A stretch of DNA of 64,000 nt from Craspedostauros australis. Its lineage: Eukaryota; Bacillariophyta; Bacillariophyceae; Mastogloiales; Achnanthaceae. The notes below the pieces were generated by a model. That model did no database searches, was not told the DNA's origin, and worked only from the letters and a program-made list of their open reading frames with translations. Each line of letters opens with the position of its first letter. The first letter of the stretch is position 1. This document shows, piece by piece, positions 53,094-63,800 of this stretch. The stretch is taken from contig JAMXDE010000004.1 of the NCBI GenBank assembly GCA_026770025.1, positions 186,001-250,000 on the forward strand, given 5' to 3'. Both the position numbers and the translations under genes were made by a program.

Positions 53094-56000
53094 ATGGCCT
53101 TCAGCACGTTGCAAGCCATCGACGAGACGAGCGCCATGAGCCTTCGATCCATCCCGGTCGGTTTCTCATCCGGCAACGAGTTCTACGATGATGGCTACAC
53201 GCAATCCGAGATCGATGCGGCTGATCTGCCATCGACCCACCTGAAGCCAGCAGCAGCAGCAGCAGCAGCAACGCCGTCGGACTCGCCAGCAATAGAACCG
53301 ACTGCCTCGCAGGAATCTCGCGACGAGGACCGCTTCTTCGGCCGTGACAAAGAGCTGCAGCGGCTCTGCGACATCCACGCCAGGGTGATGGCCAATTCAT
53401 CTGCTCATTCAGTCGGCGATCACCAGGCGGCGGCAACTGCGCCTTCTTCTGCTGTGCCCTCCACGGAGGATGGTGCGCAGGCGAGCGCCGACAAGGGACC
53501 GGAGGATGACGAACTGACGCAGTCGTCGTCGCTGGAGCTGACGTGCAACGAGGCAGACCGACGCCCAATCTACCCCGCCGTGCTGGTGTGGGGGACGAGC
53601 GGCACGGGCAAGTCCATGATGGTCGGTCACTTCCTCAATCGAACATGCTGCACGTGCGGCGTCCGAGCCCACCAGCATGAACGAACGAAGCGCTCTTGCG
53701 ATGACAACGGCGCGCACAGCAAGTTGCCATCGACGAAGAATGGAAACAGAAGCCCCCATCCGCGTCAGAGCTGCTCGTGCTGTTACGTCTTGCGCGGCAA
53801 GTACGATGAATACACCGGCAGCAGCGATCCATTCTCGGCCATCGTCCAGGCACTCGATGATTTCGCGACGCAGCTGCGGACCGGCCAACCGGAAGAGCTG
53901 GAACGTATCCAGCGCCTCGTCGAGGACACCTTCCAAACGCGCGCAGAATCCGAAACGACGCATGCCAGCAGGGACGCGAAATTCAGCAACTCCGCCATTT
54001 CGACGCTCATCGCGGTGGTTCCGTCGCTCGCTGTGCTGCTCACCCAGAACTCCAGACGCAGAGGTACGAATGCCGGCAGTTCGGCCCGCGCCAACGCCGA
54101 CACGAGCGTTCAAGATGACGCCGGCGGTGACACAATCCAAGATCTGTCGAGGTTGATTCGAGAAAATGGCTCGGCGAACATGAACACGACGAGCTCGTGG
54201 AACCGGCTGCGCTACATCTTCCTGCAATTCATGAATGCCATCTCGACGCCAGAACGACCGGTCTATCTGTTCCTGGATGACTTGCAATGGTCGTCCTCCG
54301 CTGCTCTCGAACTCTTGGCAACCATGATCGCAGACCCAAGGCTCAAAAACCTCATGTTCATCGGCGCCATCCGACAGGAGACGGACTTGCACAATCACCT
54401 CGCCATGGAGCTTTCGTCCGACGCTCCCTTGCGCAAGTACTTCTTGGATGTCCTCTCGCACAAGGAACAGACGCAACCTGTGGAAATGAGCCTCAGCATC
54501 ACGAGCAGCGATGCAGGCAGCATCTTGCTGGAGGATTCCAGGCACCTCGAGCAGATCATGGTAGACAACTTTTCGGCACGCGAAGTCGCGGAGTGGCTGT
54601 CGAACCTCTTCGACCGTCCCTGCGACGACAGCGACCTTCAGCTGCTGTCCAACAAGATTCACAAAAAGACGCGCGGCAACTTGCACTTCACGCTGCAGGC
54701 CATCGAGGAATTGAAACGCATGAACATACTCTTCTTCAGCCGCATCTCGTTTCGCTGGGAGTGGACCTTGGGAGAGTACGCCAGACCAGGTGCCGACCTT
54801 CCCGTCAGCGACAACATCGTCGCCGCCATCGAATCGCAGCTCAAGGAATTGCCGCAGGATCTGCAGCATATCCTCTCCGTCGCGGCATACATCCGATCGG
54901 CCTTCAACTTGCGCTTGCTGCTCGCCGTCTTGCGGTACATCGACGAAGCGGGCGGCATCGAGTGGACGTACGAGAGCAGCAGCATTGCCACGAACAGTCA
55001 CACGGACACGTCCGATCCGAGCAAGCAGAAGCGAGCGTCGACAATGACGTCATCATGGACAATGGGCAGACTGTCGCGAATTCTGGAACAGGCTGTTTTG
55101 GAGAACCTCGTCGTCAACACGATCGGTGAAAGCATCTATCGCTTCGTTCACGACCGCGTTCAGCAAGCCGCGCAGGGATTGATTCCGTACGGCGAGATCC
55201 GCGACAAGCTCAGGACGCACATCGGCCATTGCTTGCTGGGCCTGCATCGCAGGATGGACAGCAGCGATAACTCCGTCTCCGAAGACGGCAATGGAGCAGA
55301 TTCCACCGTCAGCACGGGAACCAACGGCGACAGCGAAACCGGCGCACCTTCGCACGGTTCCTTCTTGCACAAACAGCAGCGCGACAGAGAGCATAACAAC
55401 CAATCGATGACATTGAGCTCGCACTCCGCGACACGCAGGAGCAGGGTGTCCGACACGTCCAAGGCAAACCAGAGAGAGGGAAGCAGCTTGCTTTTCATCG
55501 CGGCCGATCATCTCAACAGCGTCCCCACCAAGGAACATCTCTTCCTCGTTCATTTGAACGTCGAAGTCGGAGAGCGAGCTCTCGAGATGGCAGCCCTGGC
55601 ACCTGCCGCGATGTACCTGCAGAGAGCGGGCAACGCATTGCGCAAGGTGCGAAAGCCATGGAAGGAGCATCATGACGTGTGCCTCCGCCTCTTTCGATCG
55701 CGGTCAGAAGTCGAGCTGTCGTTGGGTCACTTTGAGATGGGATACAGCCTCGGCCACGAGCTCATCAAGCAGTCGCAGTCGCTGGATGAGAAGCTGGCAA
55801 CGTGCTTGTCCATGGCGAACGCACTCGGACGGCAAAGCAGGAATGCGGAGTCGTTATCGTTGGGTCTGTCTGTCATGCGCCAGATCGGGGGGTTCCCCAA
55901 CCGATTCTACCTGTTCCACATCATGAGGGATCTGAAGAAGATCAAAGCCTTCCTCAAGTCCAAAACGAACGAGCAAATCATCAATCTGCCATTTCAACGC

Positions 56001-57524
56001 GACTACCAAAAGGTGATGACCATACAGTTCACCATGCAGATTGGACTCCGATCGTTCTTCGCGGGTGACTTCACGCAGTGGCTCCTCTACCTGCTCAAGT
56101 CGGTCCGCCTGACGATGCGGCATGGTATCTGCGAAGAGTCAGCCATGGCATTCACCGTCCTTGGTGTGTTTTGGAACTCCACAAACGAAGATCACGCCTT
56201 GGTGAAGCGATGTGTGGATATCTCGCTGAGGCTCCTCGAGAGGACCCAAGGAACGAAACTCGCAGGGTGGATCTATGCCACCTCGTGCTTCAGCATTTAC
56301 AGCTTCAACCAACCAGTCGAGATGAGTCTGGACAATCACAGGAAGGGATATGCCATTGCCATGGAGGCGGGGGAATTCGAGCAAGGGATGATGAATCAAA
56401 TCATTCACGACAGCATGGTGTTTTGCACTGGAGACAACTTGCTCAAGTTCATCAAGGTTGCAGAAGACACAGCCCAGCAGTGCAAGACGTACAACATCAT
56501 GGCATTGCATGGAACCGCCGCTGTTCTGCTAGCAAACGTACGCTGCTTAATCGGAGAGCAGGCAATTGACTGGGATGAACTCCACAACTGCTCCATGCGA
56601 GACCTCAAGAAGAATCCACCATCTGCAGCCGACGTCACCACGCTGGGCCAAATATACTTCAATCACGCGTTCCTCGCGGCCATGTTCAGGAAGTACAAAA
56701 TGGCGCACCGCCTCGCCACGATCTTCTGCGAGCTGACGAAGCAAAATGCAGGTTTTTCGTTTGTGACCATCCGTGGCATCTCAATGGGACTTGCCTCGGC
56801 CGGAATGTACCGAGAAACCAAAAAGCGCAAGTACGCGCGCGAATTGAAGGCGCAGATCAAGGTGCTCGAGTCCTACATCGCCAACAGGGCGGACAACCTG
56901 AACGGCCTTTTCCGCTTGCTGCATGCCGAACAGCTTTCGCTGAGGGACACAAAATCGTACCACGGAGCGATCCATCAGACCCAGGAGGCCTATGACATCG
57001 CCATCGCGGTCTGTGAACGGTCGTCGTTGACGCATTTCTGTGCAATGGCATGCGAATTGGCGGGCGAGTATCTGCTGCGAATGCTAACCACTCTGTCGAC
57101 GACCAACAACGATGACAGCAAATACCGGGTACAGCAGAGGAAGGCGAAGCTGAACAATGACATCCGAAAATACATGGCGCAGGCCATTGCATTCTACACC
57201 GAGTGGGGATGCATGGCGAAGGTGAAGGACATCAAGGAGAGGAGGTCGGAGTACTTGTCACAAGAACCGCTGAACTCTGACGGCCATGGTACCCGCTCTG
57301 CCAAGGAGAGGCAGGCAGCAGGCCTCCTGGGCATGGGGTACGATTCTCAGAACCCATTCAGCAGGCAGTTCGGAAGGGACGCCAATGCGCAGACTGGAAC
57401 GAACGTTAGCCCCATGATTGGAAGCGCCATCACGTTCAATGGGAACGTACCGTCGGTCAACGTCGCTGGTCGACTGGGGAACTACGTGGAAAGCGATGGT
57501 GTCTCAGTCCTGTCCGATTTGTGA
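53094..57524 (+). CDS. Large STAND ATPase (PknK-like AAA_16 plus helical repeats), 1
   Basis: A single-exon gene of 1476 residues with the start ATG in a good context (CGACCATGG). After a disordered Ala-rich leader comes FFGRDKELQRL, the sensor helix that opens AAA_16/ORC1-like modules. The Walker A is WGTSGTGKS (about residue 165), the KYDEY..SDPFSAIVQAL motif follows, and the Walker B is VYLFLDDLQW (about 390). From about 490 come winged-helix and lid segments (AREVAEWLSNLF, LPQDLQHILSVAAYI). Residues about 800-1370 are a long helical, TPR-like array (LEMAALAPAAMYLQRAGNAL and onward). There is no kinase, histidine-kinase or cyclase domain, although relatives often have one. A Cys/His cluster (CCTCG, HQH, CSCC, about 183-228) is inserted right after Walker A. 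Such ATPases act as nucleotide-switched signalling hubs; the trigger here is unknown. Confidence 0.85.
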   Translation: MAFSTLQAIDETSAMSLRSIPVGFSSGNEFYDDGYTQSEIDAADLPSTHLKPAAAAAAATPSDSPAIEPTASQESRDEDRFFGRDKELQRLCDIHARVMANSSAHSVGDHQAAATAPSSAVPSTEDGAQASADKGPEDDELTQSSSLELTCNEADRRPIYPAVLVWGTSGTGKSMMVGHFLNRTCCTCGVRAHQHERTKRSCDDNGAHSKLPSTKNGNRSPHPRQSCSCCYVLRGKYDEYTGSSDPFSAIVQALDDFATQLRTGQPEELERIQRLVEDTFQTRAESETTHASRDAKFSNSAISTLIAVVPSLAVLLTQNSRRRGTNAGSSARANADTSVQDDAGGDTIQDLSRLIRENGSANMNTTSSWNRLRYIFLQFMNAISTPERPVYLFLDDLQWSSSAALELLATMIADPRLKNLMFIGAIRQETDLHNHLAMELSSDAPLRKYFLDVLSHKEQTQPVEMSLSITSSDAGSILLEDSRHLEQIMVDNFSAREVAEWLSNLFDRPCDDSDLQLLSNKIHKKTRGNLHFTLQAIEELKRMNILFFSRISFRWEWTLGEYARPGADLPVSDNIVAAIESQLKELPQDLQHILSVAAYIRSAFNLRLLLAVLRYIDEAGGIEWTYESSSIATNSHTDTSDPSKQKRASTMTSSWTMGRLSRILEQAVLENLVVNTIGESIYRFVHDRVQQAAQGLIPYGEIRDKLRTHIGHCLLGLHRRMDSSDNSVSEDGNGADSTVSTGTNGDSETGAPSHGSFLHKQQRDREHNNQSMTLSSHSATRRSRVSDTSKANQREGSSLLFIAADHLNSVPTKEHLFLVHLNVEVGERALEMAALAPAAMYLQRAGNALRKVRKPWKEHHDVCLRLFRSRSEVELSLGHFEMGYSLGHELIKQSQSLDEKLATCLSMANALGRQSRNAESLSLGLSVMRQIGGFPNRFYLFHIMRDLKKIKAFLKSKTNEQIINLPFQRDYQKVMTIQFTMQIGLRSFFAGDFTQWLLYLLKSVRLTMRHGICEESAMAFTVLGVFWNSTNEDHALVKRCVDISLRLLERTQGTKLAGWIYATSCFSIYSFNQPVEMSLDNHRKGYAIAMEAGEFEQGMMNQIIHDSMVFCTGDNLLKFIKVAEDTAQQCKTYNIMALHGTAAVLLANVRCLIGEQAIDWDELHNCSMRDLKKNPPSAADVTTLGQIYFNHAFLAAMFRKYKMAHRLATIFCELTKQNAGFSFVTIRGISMGLASAGMYRETKKRKYARELKAQIKVLESYIANRADNLNGLFRLLHAEQLSLRDTKSYHGAIHQTQEAYDIAIAVCERSSLTHFCAMACELAGEYLLRMLTTLSTTNNDDSKYRVQQRKAKLNNDIRKYMAQAIAFYTEWGCMAKVKDIKERRSEYLSQEPLNSDGHGTRSAKERQAAGLLGMGYDSQNPFSRQFGRDANAQTGTNVSPMIGSAITFNGNVPSVNVAGRLGNYVESDGVSVLSDL

Positions 57525-57971
57525 GAATGCGCCACTTCGTCGAAAGAAAAATATTGGCGCACGCACGAGGATTAGTTCAGGTGTGGGTTCGGAAGTGTTT
57601 GCTGTCTGCTGCGAGTACGATGCTCTCTCAGAGGAGAGACGCTCCGCAATGCTCTTGGGATATGTAAGAATAGTGTAGATCTCAATAACAACATCACATC
57701 ATCATTGTGCAATGATTAGAGAAGAAGATCGCGCCTTACGTCCTCCTGCGCCTTTTCGTGTCTTCGTTTGATTCGGCATTCATGATATCTAGTTTCGTTT
57801 GTACGCTTTCATTTGCCTTTTTAGTCCACTGAGTCGACATATTTTTGGCGCGAAAAACCACCACAGCCATCCAATCAACAAACGAATCGCACAACTTCCC
57901 ACAACCCCCATCACATGTGATGCCATGGCGACGCAACTTGCGAAGCAACGACGGCACCACCAAAGCAAGCA
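57525..57971. other. Intergenic spacer
   Basis: About 450 bp between the first STAND ATPase and the methyltransferase gene. A minus-strand frame (57736-58047) overlaps the methyltransferase start in antisense and looks non-coding. Confidence 0.4.
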
Positions 57972-59936
57972 ATGATAGCGACGACGACAAGGACGATGAA
58001 GACGTGCAGCCGCTCCGTCGTCGCCGCCCTCCTCGTCTCCAAGTCACATCTCTGCACCAGACCGCTGCTCGTGAGGTGTCTATCGACCATCCAACGGCCT
58101 TCCTCCAAAAGCAGCCGCGACGGTTTGCATCCGCAGCGGTTTCCGATGGTTGTGGATGAAGTGACGAGACTCGCGCAGCACCCTGCTGTCAATTGGAATG
58201 AATCTGCGTCCCTGTCCAATTCCAGGAAGAAGCTGAAGCCGAGGCATCGCCATCTATTCCAACCTTTCGAAGGCGTCGATGGGCAGCCATCAAAGCACAG
58301 GCACGCCAATGCGACCATATCACCACCAGCGACGGATGCGGTCGATTCTCCTCGATCGGATCTGGATTCTCTGTTCGACAAGTTCGCGCTCACATTGTGT
58401 GGAGCCCAATGCGTCCCGCGCAAGGAACTGTTCGAGACGTGGGCAGCGGCGTTGTACATTTACGATCACTACTTCATGTCAGGAGAAGTCCGCGAGACCC
58501 AAGCGAGCATCACAGCTCCTTCCATCGACAGCGCAAACACTGCAACGGATGATGGCACAGCTGCGAATGAAAACGCGGACGCTGTGGCTCCTCTCGCGCA
58601 AGAAGCATCCATGCCGCACGTGAGACGCATCTGCGACGTTGCCGGTGGCCATGGTTTACTGGCATGGGCGTTGCTCGTGCTCGACGATTATCACCTCCAA
58701 GCACGAGTACATGATGGCCGTGTATCACTTGCGAATCACACAGATGAGGAAAGCGTTGCCAAGAAATGCGCGAGCAGCCATACGAGTACACGGCCATTGA
58801 CAGCCTTCTGCCTTGACGCCAAGATGCCCAAATCAGCCGATGCCATCGAAGCGGTCATGCTCAACACCTGGCCGCAGCTGGCTGGTCGATTTGACTTCGT
58901 GGAGGCTCGTTTGGAACAGCTGCGTCCCCACCCATCCTGCCTCATGGTGGCAGTGCATGCATGTGGCACGCTTTCTGATCTGCTGGTGGGGATAGCAGCC
59001 ACGACGCAGTCCCCGCTGGCGCTTGTTCCCTGCTGTCACACAAGGAAAAAGAAGAGGCTGGAACGAATCGCACAAATGTCGACCATGAAGGATGAGTACA
59101 CAGCCATTATGGAGGTGCCAGCCAGCGAACCCATTCCCGACTTGGGCGATCGATTGGATGGGATACGGATGGGTGTGCTGGAGAAGTCCGGGTTTGATGT
59201 CTGCACGCAGCATCTCCCCGCCGAGTTCACAGGTCGGACGAGAGTCATTCTGGGATCGCCAGAAGCTGCAACCGCAGTTGCTGGTGAGGCGCAAAGTATC
59301 GACGCCGACTACTTTTGGGGAAAGCCTGCGACATCGCGCGATACATCCATCACAGGCATCAACGGCAGCAGTAGCAGCCGCGGTGGTGGTGGTGGTATCG
59401 TCCCAAGGAAAGGGAGGATGGTGCCCCCGGCGCCGCCGCAGAAGCAAAGCGCGAAGGAGAAATTCTTGAGGATGTTCGATGTCCCCTGCGAAGATTCGGA
59501 CGAAGGCAGAGACACAGTGAAGCAGCTCGCCGGGCGCGACAGGGCCAATCAGCGCAGGCAGGCGCTGCAGCGCAAAGGCAACGGCAATGCTCCTCGGCTC
59601 GACATGTCCATGTTCCTGCCATCGATGGGACCAGGTGCCGCAAGATCTATGGAGGATTGGGAGAAACTGTTGCAGTCCACAGCGCATGATGCACACAGTC
59701 GCATGGCCGGCGGCGATGCTGTTGCTGGCGGCAGTCGCTTGCAATGCGTGGTGGCGAAGCACGGGGATCCATTCACCGAACCAAACTCGGGCCGGATATC
59801 GCAAACATTCCGGTTCGAGTATTACATCGACATCGAGAAGAGCATTCCCTTCACGGACGAGGATGCCAAGCAATTCCACGCAGCGCTCTACGACGAGATT
59901 CAAAAGGCCATTCCCGAAGTGGAGACCAGAAAGTGA
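57972..59936 (+). CDS. METTL25/Methyltransf_32-like SAM methyltransferase
   Basis: A single-exon gene of 654 residues. The first 45 residues are Arg/Ser/Thr rich with hydrophobic patches and no acids (TTTRTMKTCSRSVVAALLVS, RPLLVRCLST), typical of a mitochondrial or plastid targeting peptide. The Rossmann methyltransferase begins with ICDVAGGHGLLAWALLVLDD (SAM motif I, about residue 221). VAVHACGTLSDLLVGIA and LALVPCCHTRKKKRL follow (about 330-360), the HACG...PCCH pair characteristic of Methyltransf_32. A Gly/Ser linker precedes a conserved C-terminal module of about 50 residues (ISQTFRFEYYIDIEKSIPFT, then AKQFHAALYDEIQKAI) that I cannot name. The substrate is unknown. Confidence 0.8.
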   Translation: MIATTTRTMKTCSRSVVAALLVSKSHLCTRPLLVRCLSTIQRPSSKSSRDGLHPQRFPMVVDEVTRLAQHPAVNWNESASLSNSRKKLKPRHRHLFQPFEGVDGQPSKHRHANATISPPATDAVDSPRSDLDSLFDKFALTLCGAQCVPRKELFETWAAALYIYDHYFMSGEVRETQASITAPSIDSANTATDDGTAANENADAVAPLAQEASMPHVRRICDVAGGHGLLAWALLVLDDYHLQARVHDGRVSLANHTDEESVAKKCASSHTSTRPLTAFCLDAKMPKSADAIEAVMLNTWPQLAGRFDFVEARLEQLRPHPSCLMVAVHACGTLSDLLVGIAATTQSPLALVPCCHTRKKKRLERIAQMSTMKDEYTAIMEVPASEPIPDLGDRLDGIRMGVLEKSGFDVCTQHLPAEFTGRTRVILGSPEAATAVAGEAQSIDADYFWGKPATSRDTSITGINGSSSSRGGGGGIVPRKGRMVPPAPPQKQSAKEKFLRMFDVPCEDSDEGRDTVKQLAGRDRANQRRQALQRKGNGNAPRLDMSMFLPSMGPGAARSMEDWEKLLQSTAHDAHSRMAGGDAVAGGSRLQCVVAKHGDPFTEPNSGRISQTFRFEYYIDIEKSIPFTDEDAKQFHAALYDEIQKAIPEVETRK

Positions 59937-60073
59937 CTTTGACTCGTGGCGATGGCAATGATGAATACTACAGCAAAGCACAGTAAACCGTATTAGCGTC
60001 AATACGGGCATGTGGGCTGCATCATTGTACGAGTAATCAATCCATTGTAATAGTGTGTTTGATTGATGCTTCT

Positions 60074-60088
60074 CGACTCTAAGAGTCG
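60074..60088. terminator. Inverted repeat in 3' region
   Basis: CGACTC-TAA-GAGTCG, a perfect 6-bp stem 138 bp after the methyltransferase stop and one base beyond the stop of the minus-strand frame at 60089. It resembles the hairpins between the convergent genes near 28946-29066. A role in 3'-end formation is a guess. Confidence 0.3.
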
Positions 60089-60451
60089 CTAGAGACGGGG
60101 GTTGATTGGACGGCAGGTGCTGGGGAAGTCTCCGAAAGCAATATCTTGGTTGGATTCCGTAGCCACTTGCTTCAGTGAAATGGAGAAGGGCGTGTTCTTC
60201 GCGATCTGATCCATGACCACGAAATGCCCCAACCAAACAGCGAACACATCAGACGCGCTTTTGGGTATCACGATGACCTTGTTGCGCGAAACCATCACGC
60301 ACAAGAGCGAACCAGCACAGTCGCAGGAGCTCCGCAATTGCAACGACGCGGAGAAGGGAAAAGCGTCCGATGCAGTGAGGGTCGCCAGTTCCCTTCCGCC
60401 ACCATCTGGGAAGTTGTTGATGAAACTGATGTCCCGCTTGCTTCGCAGTTA
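60089..60451 (-). CDS. Hypothetical protein fragment, possibly VPS13/chorein-like
   Basis: A minus-strand open segment of about 120 codons with good protein character. It contains NKVIVIPKSASDVFAVWLG followed by HFVVMDQ, then NTPFSISLKQVATES, and ends CRPINPRL. The pattern of I.IP.S...V..LG.F.V followed by a polar residue recalls the bridge-domain repeats of VPS13-type lipid-transfer proteins, but the match is short and weak. An in-frame stop lies just upstream, so a 5' exon would be needed. It may instead be a fragment or chance. Confidence 0.3.
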
Positions 60452-60803
60452 TCGATCCACGAGTACGAACACGAGCACGAGTACAAATACGAACACGAGT
60501 GCGATCAATGCAACAACAACAACATCGGCAGCTGACGTGCTCGTTGCGCTTCTCCAGGACCCCACCTACTGTTGTTGATCTCCTGTGGTCTCGGCTCCAT
60601 CCTCATCATCACCCACGGTCCATCCAACAACGTTTGTCACGCCGGAGAAGTGAGTCTAACACCCAACAACGCCCATCCCGAACCAGATCTGCGGAGCAGC
60701 GCAGCACAAACCGTCGCGCCCATCTCCCAAGGCTTCCCTGCCCCGCAGTTCCTGCCCCATCCTTTCCCATTCCAGGCATTGCTGCTGTCGACTCCGCATC
60801 ATC
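60452..60803. other. Upstream region of second STAND ATPase
   Basis: This stretch contains a degenerate cgagtacgaacacgagcac-type tandem repeat (about 60460-60500). Frames here overlap on both strands without motifs. Confidence 0.4.
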
Positions 60804-63800
60804 ATGTCACCGACTCCATCCAACAGCACCAACGAACCATCCCAAATCGACGATCTGCTGCAGCGCAGTGATAGCACCAAGGATGGAAACAGCAGCTTCG
60901 GGAGCTCAAGGGAGCTGGAGGTTGATCTCGTTGATCGGTCCTCAGGCATGTACGACTACATCGCATCGTCCACCTATTCAACAGCAAGCTCCAGCGTGGA
61001 TAGCGATTCAAACAGCAACCGCGATGTCGATGGTGCTGACGGTCCAAGTGGATCCATGAGATCCTGCAGAGCGCTCGGGCCGAAGAGCAGCCGCGAGAAG
61101 CTGCGGGAGTTCTCGTGCGAGCAGCTCCATTTCGACAGGATCGGCCTGGCGGGAAGAAGTGACGAGGTCAGGATCATGGACGACGTGCTGCAGAGCCATT
61201 TTGTGGCAATGCCGCCACCGGCAACAAAGACAGCGCACAAGCAGCTGCATGAGATGGATACATCGCTGCATAATGGAACGAGGCGAGCGTCATTGAGCAT
61301 CACATCAAGACGCAGCCTCGTGTTGCTTGCAGGCTCGTCCGGAAGCGGCAAATCGGCATTGGCGCAACAGCTGCGGCCCAAGGTGCGGCGGCAACGCGGT
61401 TTGTTCGTCTACACCAAATTCGATCTGCGTCGCGTGGATCATCAGATGCCGCTGGAGGGCGTCAAGTCAGCACTCAATGATATCTGCTCCAGCATCATGC
61501 ATCTCAAGCAGAAACCGTCGGCAAACGACATTCACTGCGGCGGCAATCCGCGCGCATCCTCTGCGGGCGATAAGTTCAAGCTGCTGCAGCACGCAATCAT
61601 GGCAGGGCTGGACGCAGACGCATTGGGGATCCTCAGCGCGAACATTGCGAATCTCATCGACATCATTAACGTTCACAATGACGAGGAGATGGCGACTGCC
61701 GATGCCCCGCATGGTGCCCGCCACATTCGCAGAACCAACAGCAGTAGAAACAGGAACAGATTCGTGCCGGATGCTCACGAATCTGTTGGTACGAGCACGA
61801 GCACGAACAGAAAAGGGCAACCAATTCTCAACAGCAGCCTTCACGACTCCAACAACTCACTCTCCATTGATATGCAAGCCGATCAGCTCAAGTTCATCAT
61901 TTCCCGATTCTTTCAAATCGTCACGTCGATCATCCCCATCGTTTGGGTCTTGGATGACCTGCAATGGGCCGATGCAGCATCCATGGACACGATCCAGCGA
62001 TGCCTGCTAGACGGGCGGATTCGATCCATGATGGTGGTCGGGGCGTACAGATCGAACGAAGTCTCGGACCTTCTCGAGGCGACCTTGGAAGAGATTGACA
62101 GCTGTAAACAGCCGCACTCATTGCGCGTGGAATGCATCAACGTTGGCGATCTTGCGGTCGATGATGTTCAACAGATATTGGTGCAGCTCCTCAACCCCAA
62201 ATCGGCAGATACCGTCGACGAGCTGTCGGCGATCATTCACAGCAAGACACATGGCAATGCTCTGTTCGTGCAGCATTTCATCCGCATGCTCGTCGATCAG
62301 GATCTGCTGTGCTACAACGTTGGGATGTCGAAGTGGACGTGGAACGAGAAGCACGTTCAGCAGCAGACAGACGCAACGAAGAACGTGCTCGACTTACTGA
62401 TGTCCAAGCTGCAGCATCTCGAGGCTGCGCGCCACGTCCTACCGCTAATGGCGTGTCTGGGCAACAGCTGCCACGAATCGATGGTCCGAATGGCATTGGA
62501 AGGCTTCTCAGATCATTCCGGCCAATCCAGATGGTTTGAAGTGATGTTTGGAACACATCCTTCAACCGTCGCAAAGAACCTTCGATTGGATCTGGAGATG
62601 TGTCAACGAAATGGACTGATTGTCCAACAAGGACGAGATATGAGCAATCCCCTTGATGAATCTGACGGCGCCACAAAGACAATGCGTACTACGAGCAGCA
62701 TGGTGCCAACGCCTGAAAGTAGCAATGCGTTGCTCTCGTTTGTGCATGACAAGGTGCAAGAGGCAGCCTTGAAGCTGCTCGCAGCGGACAAGCTGCCAGA
62801 GTTGAAATTCCGCATCGGTAAGATGCTGCTCGAGTCGATGACCGAGAAGGAACTGAGACTGCACACGTTTGTGACCGTCAATCTCATCAACAATCGGCTC
62901 GATTTGCTCCCAGGGCATATTGGGGCCCGGTGCAACCCGATTCGCTCAAAGGCGTCAACTCTCAACTACTATGCCGGACGGCATGCGATGAGTTGCGTGT
63001 CATGCAAGATAGCAGCGCAGTACTTTCAGAATGCCATCGACCTGATGCCCAACGATCACTGGAGCCAACGGCACATGAATCATTCAGTGGAAGTGTACAT
63101 CGCTGCAGCAGAATGCGCCTTCATCAATGCAGATATGATGATGTTGGAGAAGTACGCAAAGGCTGTGCAGAACTCCGCGTGCTCCAAGCTGGACAAGCTG
63201 CGGGTGTACCATCTGATGATCGGAACGAGCAGAACAGTCAAGCACCGAGATGAGACTTCGTTTAATCCCATCATGTTTGGATTGAATGTTCTGCGTGGCA
63301 TGGGATCACGCATACCGGAAGGGAGGAGACGGCAGAAACTCGCCACTCTGAAAGGGCTCATTGGTCTGTCATCGAAAGTGAAACAGAAATGGGCGCCTGC
63401 CTTGCTCCACACTCTGAAGTACACGACAAACAAGGAAGCTCTGGCATACATGATGACATTGGATCGGTTGGTGGATGCTTGTTTTCAGGATAGACCTGAT
63501 CTCCTGCCTCTGCTGTTGATCGATGGCGTCCGCAAGTCCTTTGAGGTTGGACTGACGCCGTGGTCTGGCCCAGCGTTTGCTGGCCTGGCCAACCTCGTCC
63601 TCGCCCGACTGAACGATGTGCAAACTGCCACAGCATACGCCAACTACGCCGCGACGATGGTGGAGTCGATGGAGAATCACGAGGCAAAGAACCGCACTCT
63701 CATAGTTGCCAGCTCCAGAGCACTCAGCTGGGATGTGCCATTCTCTCAGCTGCTCAAGAAATTCTCAGACATTCACGATGCATCAATGTCTGCAGGAGAC

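Noticed and set aside
53409-55001. 530-codon minus-strand frame
   Set aside because: Antisense shadow of the STAND ATPase, Arg-rich with no motif.
58833-60236. 467-codon minus-strand frame
   Set aside because: Antisense to the methyltransferase, rich in His/Arg/Cys with no domain.
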